NCBI RefSeq assembly: GCF_958298935.1
Contig: NC_084944.1
Location: 18,631,679 to 18,695,678 of the forward strand
Origin: Phragmites australis
Taxonomy: Eukaryota > Streptophyta > Magnoliopsida > Poales > Poaceae
Reading direction: 5' to 3'
Length of the DNA: 64,000 nucleotides
Shown: positions 25,826 to 36,230 of the stretch, piece by piece
Numbering within the stretch: the first letter of the stretch is position 1
How the letters are laid out: the number at the start of each line of letters is the position of its first letter
Made by a program: the position numbers and the translations under genes
The notes under the pieces: generated by a model
The model's input: the letters and a program-made list of their open reading frames with translations, nothing else
Told to the model about the DNA's origin: nothing
Databases searched by the model: none

Positions 25826-26290
25826 GAGGTGAAGGCGGTCTCCTGGAGGGAGTACTTGGTGAAGTCACGAGGCATCCATGTCTCACGGTCGACCATGGCC
25901 TTGCTGTGGGCTCATAGCTTGACTTAGTCATCTTGTACTCTTTCTCACCCTATTTTGCTCTGTCGGGGTCTATCTTCTTCGTAGCAATTTCTATATTGTC
26001 GCTTTTGTATGTGTCCTCTGGATATACTAATTGTTTAATAATATAATATGGACCTTCGGGGACGGTCGTGTCTCCTTCTGTATCGGAGTGCAAGGGGATC
26101 TTTCGAACCGGTGACCGTATGTGTGTGTGCCTTCGTGCCTTCGAGCCGCACTTCTTCGTCCCCTTCGTAGGCGATGGCTAGTTTTTCGGATGACCGCGGT
26201 GCCGAGCCTTCGCATAGATCATCACCGGTTTCGTTCCTTTTGGGGGAGAGGTGGCCTCCAGAATCTGGTGGTGGTAGATACATAGGGTAA

Positions 26291-26959
26291 CTAAGGAGGA
26301 CCGGGTGAAGCAGTAGAGACCTCATCGTTCCCCGTTATTGCGTACTCCTTGGGCTCGTCACCGGTAGGGCCTTCTTCCCAATTTGTTCTAGATTTTCGAC
26401 ACAGCGAACTCCATCTGGAACCTTTGGAGACAAGCTCCGGAGGTGGTCCCTGACCATTCAGGTTCCTTAGCATGGCGACAGCGTTGTTGGAGGAGGAGCC
26501 GAAGGCTAGATGGGAGAGGTGGTCCACGACCCCCTCAGCCCTTAGCCACTGCCCTGCTCTGGAGGTACTTCGTCCGGATCTTGGAGACGACGCGTCGCAG
26601 GTGAAGCCGAGGGCCAGGCGGGAGAGGTGATCTGCGACCTCCTCGGCCCTTAGCCGCTGCCCGGCTCTGGAGGTACTCCGTCCGGAGCCTGGCGACGGCG
26701 TGGCAGACGCGAAGCCGAGGGCCAGGTGGAAGAGGTGGTCCGTGACCTCCTCGGCCCTTAGCTGCTGCCCGGCTCCGGAGGTACTCCGTCCAGAGCTTGG
26801 CGACGGCGTGTCAAAGGTGAAGCCAAAGGCTAGGCAGGAGAGGTGGTCTGTGACCCCCTCGGCCCTTAGCCACTGCTCAGCTCCGGATATACTCCGTCCG
26901 GAGCCTGGTGATGGTGCGTCGAAGGCGAAGCCGAGGATTAGGCAGAAGAGGTGGTCCAC
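26291..26959 (-). repeat. 108-bp tandem repeats, open as 36-residue repeats
   Basis: About 4.4 units with exact 108-bp spacing (gccga marks at 26498, 26606, 26714, 26822, 26930). On the minus strand the whole array is one 222-codon open frame, each unit reading DHLSCLAFGF-like, then PSPSSGRSTSGAGQ, then LRAEEVT. Length and phase are kept although the units differ by 10-20 percent by eye. Two more copies lie at 30130-30310. It may be a repeat protein of the element or simple in-phase expansion. Confidence 0.75.
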
Positions 26960-27299
26960 GACCCCCTCGGTCCTTAGCCGATGTGATGAATTTGCGGCCT
27001 CTGCAACGGACAGTCGAGGGTTCCACTATGTTTCCTGTGCCACGTAGCATGGGCTTTTATTAAATGTCAGTATAACACTTATAAAATGATGTATGAAATG
27101 TGTCTATAAAGGAGATGGTAGGGTAATGATTTACCTTTTACCATACGTGTTTGAGTCACACGGGTCATACCTTTCCCTGTAGGGAGGGGGATTTTTATAC
27201 CCCTTTGATCTGTGTGTTGTACCCTTTGGAGGCCAGCGGGTTTCGTACCCCTTCTGCACGGAGGCATTTGCCTTCAAGATGCCAAGGTACTCTTCACGT

Positions 27300-28044
27300 T
27301 AGGTCCTTTCAGAACCTTTCCATCCGGCGGGGTTTTCGGAAAATATTCCCGTTTGCGGGGATTTTTGGAAGTCTCTCCGTTTTGATAGAGGTTTGGTAAG
27401 GCTTTTCATTGTGCGAAGGTTTTTCGAAGTCTCTCCATTTTGGCGAAGGTTTTGGTAAAGCTCTTTGATGTGCAAAGGTTTGGTAAAGCTCTCCGTTTTT
27501 ACCAAAGGTTTTATAAAAACTCTCCGTTGTACAAAGGTAAAGCTCCCCGTTTTTGCTGGAGGTTTGGTAAGGCTCTCTGTTGTGCGAAGGTTTGGTAAAG
27601 CTCTCCATTTTTGTTAAAGGTTTTATAAAACTCTCTGTTGTGAGGAGGTAAAGCTACCCATTTTTGCTGAAGGTTTGATAAGGCTCTCCGTTGTGCGGAG
27701 GTTTGGTAAAACTCTCTGTTGTGCAGAAGTTTGATAAAGCTCTCCGTTTTTTCTGGAGGTTTTGTAAAACTCTCCGTTGTGCGGAGGTAAAGCTCCCCGT
27801 TTTTGCCAGAGGTTTTGTAAGACTCTCCGTTTTTGTCAGAGGTTTTGTAAGGTTCTCCGTTTTTGCTAGAGGTTTTGTAAGATTCCCCGTTTTTGCTGGA
27901 GGTTTTGTAAGGTTCTCCGTTTTTGTCGGAGGTTTTGTAAGGTTCTCTGTTTTTGCTGGAGGTTTTGTAAGACTCTCCGTTTTTGTCGGAGGTTTTGTAA
28001 GGTTCTCCGTTTTTGCCGGAGGTTTTGTAAGACTCCTTGGCATG
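27300..28044 (-). repeat. 30-bp tandem repeats, decapeptide frame
   Basis: A core of regular 30-bp units (27790-28040) with variants of GGTTTTGTAAGACTCTCCG, flanked by looser units back to 27300. On the minus strand the core is open for 129 codons as KTENLTKPPT-type decapeptides. The plus strand is also open (119 codons, GFVRFSVFAG type) because 30 divides by three. Units are contiguous without unique spacers, so this is not a CRISPR array. Confidence 0.85.
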
Positions 28045-28072
28045 TATTAATGCCGAAGGCCCTACACACTAT

Positions 28073-29820
28073 CGGAGCTACGCAATACCTTCTAGGAAAC
28101 CTAGATAGTCTTGCCTTCCAGGTGACCTAGGCATGCTAGGCCCACGGTGTGTAGGCATGTCGTGCAACGAGGATTCCTTGCGACAGCATTCCTCAGAGCA
28201 CCGCATCTCCGCCACTGAGGACATCCCCCGGGGTGTGGCTTCGACACCTGAGGCTACGCAAATGCCTTCCAAGGCACCCTAGGCATAATCTGCCTTTCAG
28301 GTTATCGATGATATGGGAACCGGGGGTTCCCGAGTCCCGAGGCCAGGACAGCGCAGTGCCATGGTGCCCTCCCTCAGGGACCATCTCCTCGAGGGCCCGA
28401 GAAAAGCCAAGTCCGGGAGGGGGTGCTCGGGGCTAAGAACAGTTGGTCCCCGAGTACCCAGAGTTCCTCGAGGACCCGAGAAGAGCCAGATCCGGGAGGG
28501 GGTGCTCAGGGCCAAGAACAGTTGGTCCCCGAGTACCCAGAGTTCCCCGAGGACCTGAGAAGCCCCTTGCTGGTGGACCCCGCAAGGGCTCCACGATGAG
28601 GTGTTGATCGGTGGGAGGCCCGATGCTGCATTTAAGGGGGAGCATGGCCGGTCACATCCAACCACTCCCCCCCATGCCTGTCGTACCGAGTACGTCAGTC
28701 CCTGCCACCGCCTGGCAGGAAGGCATGGGAACAATTAATGCGACGGGTCCCAACGTATGTCCCCTCGCGGGGTCCATAAAGGAAGACGGCTTGAAGATAT
28801 CTGCAATGGGCTCGAGGATTATCGCTTATCTCCCCGTTGCATCAGACCGTGTTAGACCTACTCTGACCGGACGGGCTTGAGAGTGTTCTCAGAGGCTGGC
28901 CGGTGGGCCCCGCACCTGCTATAGTTGGGGCGTAAAGATCGACGGGACCGTTTGAGGGGCGCATTTTCAACCCCCTGTAACATCAAACTGTAGACCCATG
29001 ATGGTTATTTTCCATTTATTATTTATAGGAACTTGTGCCCTTGTTCTGGGCACGCCCTGGAGGGCTTCCCGCCCGGGTAGGATAAAAGGGGGGAGCACTT
29101 CATAGAAAGGGCACTTGAACTTGAAACGGAATCTCACAAGACTTGAAAGCTAAGCGGAAGCCAACAAGCCAACAAGAGACTTCGAACAGTAGAAGCTCAA
29201 GATAGAAAGATAGGGCCCAAAACCTTGTAATACAGAGATCCAGAGAAAGGCATTCCAAGAGCATTAATAACACACTAGACACACAGGAGTAGAGTATTAC
29301 GCCTCCGTGTGGCCCGAACCTGTCTAAATCCCTTGTGCATTTACTCCTACTAGCTTACGACGATCATTCATCCCGCCTAAGTCCCATACACATGCATTAA
29401 CCCCACGTACGAGGTAGATCCAGGACCAGCCCCCCAGCTGAATCTCAAAGGGGGTCCCTCAAGATCCCTGCTTGCGGTGTTCATCCACCGACATAGGTGA
29501 CCTAGGCATAAGTGGCGCTCACAGTGTGTGGGCCTCACTATCTACCGAGACTACGTAATGCCTTCCAGAAAATCTAGGCAGTCTTGCCTTCCAGGTGACC
29601 TAGGCATGCTACGTCCGCGGTACGTGGGCTTGTCACACCACCCGAAGATGTCCTACGGGTGGCGCCGCAACACGGTTTATCAAGGAAATCCCTTGATACA
29701 TGGTAACTACACTTCCGAGGCCGCACAATGCCTTCCAGGAAACCTGGGCAGACCCGCCCCCCAGGCGACCTAGGCACGATGCGTCTGCGGGAGTGTAGGG
29801 ATTTTGCATGGTTATACTAG
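28073..29820. repeat. About 175-bp tandem repeats split by a solo LTR
   Basis: Copies start near 28073, 28250, 29547 and 29719, sharing GCCTTCCAGGTGACCTAGGC. The second copy is cut after 28302 and resumes at 29494, exactly at the borders of the inserted LTR. The array belongs to the interior of the Tat-like element. Confidence 0.75.
28303..29493 (+). mobile_element. Solo LTR nested in the Tat-like element
   Basis: 1191 bp starting TATCGATGATATGG (a TG-to-TA change) and ending CCACCGACA. TGTCG/CGACA would form the terminal inverted repeat. The flanks caggt (28298-28302) and taggt (29494-29498) form a 5-bp target duplication with one mismatch. Removing it restores a 175-bp repeat unit. A GATAAAAGG TATA-like box near 29081 supports plus orientation. 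The 3' part is typical of grass Ty3/gypsy LTRs. Confidence 0.8.
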
Positions 29821-30130
29821 CTAAGTTTTGCAGTCTACTAGTGGCAATAAGAGGCTAATCGTAGTATGAAACATAGCTAGGTTATATAACTATTCATGCT
29901 AAATGAGGATGTAACTTGAGTTCTACTGCTTCTACCTAGTGGCTATCTATTACAAATGACTTCTAACAATAAGGTTGGAGGCCTCCAACATACTCTAACC
30001 TTGCTATATGAAAGACGGATCACTAGGTAAACTACTGATAGTTAACAGTGGGTGTACCTTTGTAGGAATAAGGCCTCTATTGTGAGGCTTGGAGGCCTCG
30101 AAGCCTTTGGCTAAGCCAGGAGAGGGGGTG
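29821..30130. other. Unassigned interior of the Tat-like element
   Basis: About 300 AT-rich bases between the 175-bp and 108-bp repeat copies. The change in composition suggests a small insert, but no ends were found. Confidence 0.35.
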
Positions 30131-30255
30131 CTTGACCCCCTCAGCCCTTAGTCATTTCCCGACCCCGGAGGTAATCCGTCTGGAGCCTGGTGATGGCATG
30201 TTGGAGGCGTAGTCGAAGGCTAGTCGGGAGAGGCGGTCCTCGACCGCCTCGGCCC

Positions 30256-31140
30256 TTAGACACTGCCCAGCTCCGGAGGTACTCCATCTGGAGCCTGACA
30301 ACGGCGTGCCCCCGACTCAGTTCTTGTTGCTGGATATGGTACTATTGGTAGTAGGGTCAGTAGTGATGGTGCAGGGTTGAGGGGCCGGGGTTTTGCTTGG
30401 GAGTTTGCCCCAGGCCTCTGAACCCTGTGTCGCCCTTCGCTGGCTCCTTTCGCAGCCAGGTATTCTGCTTGCCTTCCGAGGTATTCCTCCCAGAAGGTCA
30501 TGAGGGTGCGGCAGTCGTTGGTGTTGTGGCCACGCCATGATCCGTGCAGGATGCACCCGTGTGCCTCCGGGGGCACCGGAGCTTAGAGTTGTTGTTGGGG
30601 CGTTGCCGAAAGCGGTGTGTCCCAAAGCCTATGGTTTCCCCAGGGTCTCCTTCCCCTTTGGGAGACCATCTAGGCTACCCGGTGAACCGGCTTTTCGAGC
30701 CGAAGTGGTTCTGACTATGCCTCCCCGGACGAGGTGAGCTTCGGGTTCCCTGCGCACGGTTGGCGTTGCGAGGGAGGTGTCGGAGGCGCTAGCAGGGTCC
30801 CTGCACCCCAGAGCCCTGCGTCTCCTTGGAACCCTCTTTCGCCTGAGGTGCCCAAGGAGGGCGCTGGGTGGATAGACTTTCCAAAGATGTTGGCTCGCTC
30901 GGGGTATCCCAAGTGTGGTCGAAGGGGATACTTTGGGACCAAGCCCAGGCGGGAACACTCCTGGGTTGGACTACCCAGAACCACTGGAAGGCGGCCTGCT
31001 TGGCCGTGGCTTCGGCCGTGTCCTCTCCTGAGGTGGCGAGGTCTTCGTCGTGCAGAGGTTGGAAGGCCTCCGCGCCGTCTAGAGTTCCTATACCGACCTA
31101 GGGTTTTGGGTTGCCCAAGGTTGGAGGAACACCGTCCCAC
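30256..31140 (-). pseudogene. gag-like remnant of the Tat-like element
   Basis: The minus-strand frame 30576-30256 contains GCILHGSWRGHNTNDCRTL followed by an E/R-rich helix. This C-x3-HG...HNT-x-DC pattern is like the region following gag in Ty3/gypsy elements, where the small zinc-knuckle or DC motif sits. Frames 30958-30629 and 31140-30715, upstream on the same strand, are Arg/Pro-rich and not recognisable by themselves. No start codon context or continuous frame survives. Confidence 0.5.
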
Positions 31141-31293
31141 ATGGCAGTGGGGCTAGAGCATGCATACGGTGTGCATGGCTGAGACGTACATGCATATAGT
31201 TGCATGCTTGCAACGGTGAGTATGGTGGTTTTGGCTAACACCTTGGTGGTTTTCCTGATGGATTCCTACCTCTCTTAGCACTTCTATGTTTAA

Positions 31294-31309
31294 ACCCCAT
31301 GGACGGCGC
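31294..31309 (-). promoter_or_regulatory. Candidate primer-binding site
   Basis: The minus strand reads GCGCCGTCCATGGGGT, a few bases inside the 5' LTR. It resembles the GCGCCGTC... primer sites of Tat-lineage elements. The match to a particular tRNA was not tested. Confidence 0.5.
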
Positions 31310-31311
31310 GC

Positions 31312-32268
31312 TGTTGGTGCAAGAGTTCGTCTTGCCCCAGCAAGTACGGCGAGAGTTTCTTCAAAGGAGGAGACTCAAGCTTGGAGACGAAGTTTAAGAG
31401 GAAGGAACACCACAAATGTATTGATGGTAAAAAATGGATCGATTTGGGTGGAGTATCATAGCGTAACTTGGTGTGTTTTCACCTCTGTATCTTTTGCTGT
31501 CTAGCTAGGTCCTCCCTTTCCCAGGCAACTATGGCCCTTTATTTATAGGGCCGTGTGTAGCTTGGCGTACAAGTTATCATAATGTACAAATATTTGGGAC
31601 CCGACTGAATTACTGGGCCTTATCCCGGATAACTACTTTCTACCCTATCTGGGAGACAAATATCCACTGTAGTAACTATCGTGGTGGCTGCCCCCTGAAG
31701 ACGGCGAGCCAGTCGCCAATTGCGGCCCGGTGCCGCACTGTCAGGGGTGTCAGGATAGCCTCCATTACGCCGGATTGTCAAAGCGGCGTCCATCAGCCTA
31801 AGCGTTTAATGCCGGTCACTTCCTTGCAAGAAAAGCACGACCGGTGCTCCCCTTCTGGCAGATCTTTCCTAAGGCCTACTGACTCACCTTGTAGCCTTCG
31901 AGAAGATGGCCCGAGCAGCCCGAGGCGGGGGCCTCGGGAGGCATGGCTCCGGGAGGTGAAGGCTTCGGGAGATAGGACTTTGGAAGGCCGAGGCTTCGGG
32001 AGGCCGAGGCTTCGGGGGACCGATGCTTCGGGAGACTGAGGTCTCGGGGTGCTAGGCTTCGGGAGGCTGGGTTTTGGGAGGCTGATCCTTCGGGAGGCCG
32101 AGCCGGTTAAGCCAAGGGAAGGCTTCGCAGGTACGAAGAGGTACCACGAAGGGACCTGATGACTTCGGAGGTCGAGCCTTTAGCTCAGGGTCCAGAGATC
32201 AAGGTTCCGGAGGGACCTAGATAGTAATCTTCAACCATTATCCTCAGGCTGGTTTATTTTCCCCAACA
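31312..32268 (-). repeat. 5' LTR of the Tat-like element
   Basis: 957 bp, the promoter-bearing LTR in the direction of transcription. The TATAAATA on the minus strand is at 31540-31547. It is flanked on the inner side by the primer-site-like sequence and on the outer side by the target duplication tctac. Confidence 0.9.
31540..31547 (-). promoter_or_regulatory. TATA box of 5' LTR
   Basis: TATAAATA on the minus strand, conserved at the same place in the other LTR (23960-23967). It drives leftward transcription of the element. Confidence 0.65.
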
Positions 32269-32273
32269 TCTAC

Positions 32274-33360
32274 CAATACAAGGAGCTCGACACTGGGGAA
32301 CTAAGCGTGTGGACATTGTACATGTTTGATGAAGCTTGGCTTGACACATTAAAGGTGGGATTCTTGAACCCTGGCTTGATCAATGAGAATCCAGCAAATG
32401 AAAACATGCAAGAAGTAGTGTATTACATCTTCAAGGTTCTAGTAAATAGTCAAGGAAAAGAATACATTGTTGGAGCCTACAACTCTCAAATTAAATGGCA
32501 CTGGATTGGCTGTGATAGATCCAACTACAACCTCAGTGATTTACATGGACTCGAAGAACCATCCTTGAGAGCACTACAAGCCTATTGCAACTGCGATCAA
32601 TAGGGCCTGGGAAATGTTTGTCCAACTAGAATAAGGAATATACAAGCACCCCGAATGAAAAGCTTTACCATTGTTTCAATTTTCTGGTATGTAATAGCTA
32701 TTTACTAAATAATCATTGCTCACACCATTATACTTGTTAACTTTCAGACTTAATATATATGATTTCCTTTGTAGTGCAACATGCAGCCCCCAAATAACCA
32801 CCAATGTGGCTTCTATACTTGCTGGTACATGCAATAGTTAGTCTCCACCATGCCTCCAAATATTCTGGTCTGTTACCTTCTACTCTTCATTTTTATTTTC
32901 CATATGCATGTCATGATCGGTCACATAATCACATTTTAAATTACCGTTAACTATATTATGAGACAAGACCATTTTTAGCATATATGACAATATTGTTTCA
33001 TTATTATTGTCTTCATACGGTATGCAAACTTATGGATTTCAAATTTTTGAAAAAACTTCGTATATTTCTAGTTGATTGTATATATTCTCAGAAACAGGAA
33101 ATGGAACCCTACTACACTGAACTATTTTTTGTTCTAACTTGATTTAAATCCCACTCATCTATTAATAGTGATGGCATAGGATATGAAAAGTTCAGATCTT
33201 ATAACCTTTAAGTACCTTTTCGTATGCAACATTCTTATTTTCTTTTTGCAGGACAAGATGGACAAACCGCAGGGAGTACTCCGATAAATGCCTTGCAGGA
33301 AAAGGACTTGCAATGGATTCAAGGACAACTTTGCAACTTCATTAACTGAGAGGTCCTCAA
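32274..33360 (+). pseudogene. CACTA second gene, Ulp1-like C-terminal part
   Basis: The gene resumes directly after the target duplication with QYKELDTGELSVWTLYMFDE, then LKVGFLNPGLINENPANENM, VLVNSQGKEYIVGAYNSQIK and WHWIGCDRSNYNLSDLHG, with a stop at 32601. After an intron-like gap, PPNNHQCGFYTCWYMQ at 32782-32830 supplies the catalytic-Cys block, with a stop. A last block near 33252-33350 has DKMDKPQG. The fold matches C48 proteases, but stops make it dead. Confidence 0.75.
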
Positions 33361-33947
33361 CAAACATGGTAAGTACTATGTGCCTGATAATCACATTTGA
33401 TGGTCCTATATTTGTGTGAACTTGTGCTACTAAACTTGTAGAAAGTATATGTGGACATGTGCATATATGGACTTGTGCTACTGAATTTGTGATGTCGGAT
33501 TTGTGCTTGTGGACTTTTGATGTCAGACTTGTTGGTTTTTGCATAATGTCATGTGTGGATGTGTGGTTCTGTGATGTGTCATATATATGTGGTTGAATCA
33601 GTTAATTGTGAATTCTGTGAATTGTTGTTGCTATTCTGATTAATGTATGCAGGGTGCAATTCCAGATTTTGACAATTGGTGAGGAAATGCTTATCAGAAA
33701 TAGTTCCAAACTAAAGCCCTTTTTGATATCATAATATCATAAACAACTACAATTTTGAGCCGTTTCTGATATCAAAATATCAAAAACAACTCTAATTTGG
33801 AGCCATTTCTAATACTCCTTATCAGAAACGGTTCTCTAGCCATTTCTGATAATTCTTAGTATCACAAACACTCAAGTGGAAATGGTTGCAATATCGTTTT
33901 TGATGAGGGCTTACGAACCATTTCTGATTACTGATTTTGTAGCAGTG

Positions 33948-34910
33948 GATGGAGAATTTCTTTCATAATGAGACACTCCATTCTCCCCCTCGAAATGTGC
34001 CCCAAAAGACAATGCCACAGTTTCGAATAAGTTTTATTATTCACATCACAGACATTCAGAGATACGATGAATTCATTCAGAGGAAGCAAGACTAATAATT
34101 TCTAGATTTAAATTTAATGACACACTTCTTTTCTTCGAAATTACATTATTAAGATTCCTCCTAATGGTAGGAATACAAAAATATTATTAAGACGAAGAAT
34201 GAAGCCGCTATCTAATACTAATGGAAGTGAACCGATGGCTTCAACTTCAGCTTCCTTCCTTAGGGTTCTCACAATATGGAAAGCATGTGATGAGTTGGCA
34301 ACGTGCACAATGGCACCTGAGTCAATTCATGAGGTAATAAGGTAAAAATTAACATAAGGAGATTCATCAATAAGCGCTATTATATCATTACCCTTTCTTG
34401 TGAGTCACTTTAGGAAACCAGCACAATCTCTCTAGTGATGTCCTTCCTTGTGGTGGAAGTGGCAGCCATCATTCTTAGTTTCTTGAGTAGTAGGTGTAGA
34501 AGGAGCAGGTGCTTCGAGCGCCTTGTGCCTTGACTTGTTAGAATTAGGGGAGACATGCAGCTTCTTAGATTTATATTCCCCTTGAAATTTTCTCTTGCTG
34601 GGGCCACTAACGTGATGCACATAACCTTTATTTTTGGCCCTAAGCCTCTCCTCCTCTTGGACATACATCGCGGTCAAGTCGCTCATGGTCCACTTCTCCT
34701 TCTGAGTATTATAGTTGATCTTAAATGGAGTGAACTCAGGAGGTAGAGATGTTATAATGAAATGAACAAGAAAACCCTCAGAGATCACCTTGTCCATGCC
34801 CTTGAGCTTGCCAGCTATGTCTGTCATCATCATAATGTGCTCTCTTATGCTGCCAGACCCATCTTACTTGGTGCTTAAAAGTCTCTGAATGAGCATACTG
34901 GCATATAAGA
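33948..34910 (-). pseudogene. Copia gag-protease fragment
   Basis: Minus-strand frame from about 34910: MMMTDIAGKLKGMDKVISEG, FIITSLPPEFTPFKINYNTQ, KWTMSDLTAMYVQEEERL (gag), then a CHFHHKEGHH-x-RDC zinc knuckle at about 34450-34410. A protease region with IDSGAIVHVANSSHAFHIV follows near 34320-34270. Last comes WHCLLGHISRGRMECLIMKE near 34010-33955, the GAG-pre-integrase block. It stops where the CACTA terminus begins at 33947, so the CACTA element probably landed in it or deleted the rest. Stops break the frame after the zinc knuckle. Confidence 0.8.
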
Positions 34911-34917
34911 CCATGAT

Positions 34918-35750
34918 ATATTAATTTTACAGCCCACTATCCAAGAAGCCATATGGTAATCTAGTAAACTATAATTAGGCAACAATAACTCTATGGGTCC
35001 ACAATCCAAAGAACACATAGCTATTGAGTTGAAGGCAGTTGGTGTGCCAATCCAAATCCATTGGGTGTAGAACAGAGCCCATGAACCAGCCCAACTAAAA
35101 TTAGGGTTTCACATTATTTAGTATAAATGACCATTCCTACCAAAGATTACATGTCTTCACACATTATCCCCAATTCGACATGGTATTCTTCTCTACACTT
35201 CAATTTCCTAGTATACAGGTTACCAACAAACTAATTAATCGAATTTTAGGCATGTTTGACAAAAAAAAATAGTCTTTGTTTCTGCAAATCATAAATTTGC
35301 ATTAAAGGAATCTATAGCACAAGCACAATGTTGTATATGATGTTTTTGTGAGCTGTTATAATAAATCACCAGATACCATGCAAATTAAAAGGCCTATGCA
35401 AATGGGCCACACTTCAATATATTCCTATTTGGGGAGGATTTACAACCATCATTTATTAATTTGACAGCTCACCATCCAAGCCACAAGGTAATCTTGTATA
35501 AAATAATTAATGAGGCTACAAAAATTATGTGGGTCCATAATTCAATTGATTAAACTATAACTATTGAGTTTGAGGTCATTGGTGGGCCGATCCAAATCCA
35601 TTGTGATGTAGAACACAGCCCACAAATCAGCCCAAGTAATGTTAGGGTTTCTCCTTACCTAGTATAAATGAGTATCCCTACAAAGGACTCCTTTCCTTCA
35701 CACATCACACCCAATTTTTTCCACAGGTATCCTCATCTCAGCTTACTTTC
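34918..35750 (+). repeat. Diverged direct repeat of about 300 bp, promoter-like
   Basis: Segments 34918-35215 and 35452-35750 align over their length with many substitutions. Each contains CAGCCCA, GATCCAAATCCATTG, an AGGGTTTC box and AGTATAAATGA in the same order. GCCCA/GGGCC boxes, the AGGGTTT telo-box and TATA in this order resemble promoters of plant translation or ribosomal-protein genes. Alternatively they are LTRs of a short unknown element. No clear CDS follows. Confidence 0.6.
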
Positions 35751-36078
35751 CTTTGGAAAGGAACTCATGACTGACAAAGTCTTCCTCTTTTTTGCTCAGA
35801 TTAATCCTGGATGGCTTTATAGGATCTTTGGAGAAGCATCATTCACCAGTTAACCTTTGTAAGCATTTGATCTCTCTATTCTAACCCTTTTTAGGAAAAC
35901 ATTTATAGATCATACCGATCTGCCTTTTCTCAACCATTCAAATGTGGAGCAAGGGCCTAGATGTTGTTTTGATACCAAATTTTGTGAAAACTAGATCTGA
36001 GAGAGAGATAGGGGGTTTGGGGGTCAGAGGTAGATTGAAAGGGAGGGAGAGAGAGAGAGAGAGACTGATGGCGGTAAG

Positions 36079-36230
36079 CCTCAAATTTTGTGAAAAATAA
36101 ATCTGGGAGAGACAGAGAGAGACAGATGGCGATAGCGTCAAATTTTGTGAAAAATAAATCTGGGAGAGAGAGAGAGAGACAGATGGTGATAAGCCTCAAA
36201 TTTTGTGAAAAATAGATTTGTCAATTTGCA
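36079..36230. repeat. 57-58-bp tandem repeat with GA runs
   Basis: Units start at 36081, 36138 and 36196 with TCAAATTTTGTGAAAAATA followed by GA-rich sequence. A related unit lies at 35977. Copy-to-copy differences are few. Confidence 0.85.

Larger units (their letters stand above)
23729..32268 (-). mobile_element. Non-autonomous LTR retrotransposon, probably Tat lineage
   Basis: LTRs at 23729-24658 and 31312-32268 begin TGTTGG and end CCAACA on the plus strand. The target duplication tctac is perfect (23724-23728 and 32269-32273). Minus orientation follows from TATA boxes on the minus strand in both LTRs, a GCGCCGTCC primer-site-like stretch next to the 31312 LTR, and a purine-rich stretch next to the 24658 LTR. 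The interior has gag-like remnants at the 5' side (30256-31140) but no protease, reverse transcriptase or integrase. Instead it carries 175-bp, 108-bp and 30-bp tandem repeats and an antisense gene-like unit. Extra and antisense reading frames plus this type of primer site are known for Tat elements (Grande, RIRE2, Cinful). The lineage call is inference. One LTR has an extra block of about 33 bp near 32137-32170. Confidence 0.85.
17061..33947 (+). mobile_element. Large CACTA (En/Spm) element, interrupted
   Basis: TNP2 transposase, DUF4218 and DUF4216 modules (17074-19898) are followed by a second gene with DUF8039 and Ulp1-like parts (21508-23728 and 32274-33360). A right terminus at 33947 reads CACTGCTACAAAATCAG on the minus strand. 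Subterminal repeats built on ATCAGAAACGGTT lie at 33680-33930 and recur once at 20118-20185. The second gene is cut by an LTR retrotransposon at 23729-32268. All genes carry stops and frameshifts, so the element is dead. The left terminus is not found, so the start given is only the first coding match. Confidence 0.75.

Noticed and set aside
27790..28044. Regularly spaced 30-bp repeats as a CRISPR array
   Set aside because: The repeats are contiguous with no unique spacers, are diverged, and lie within a plant retroelement.
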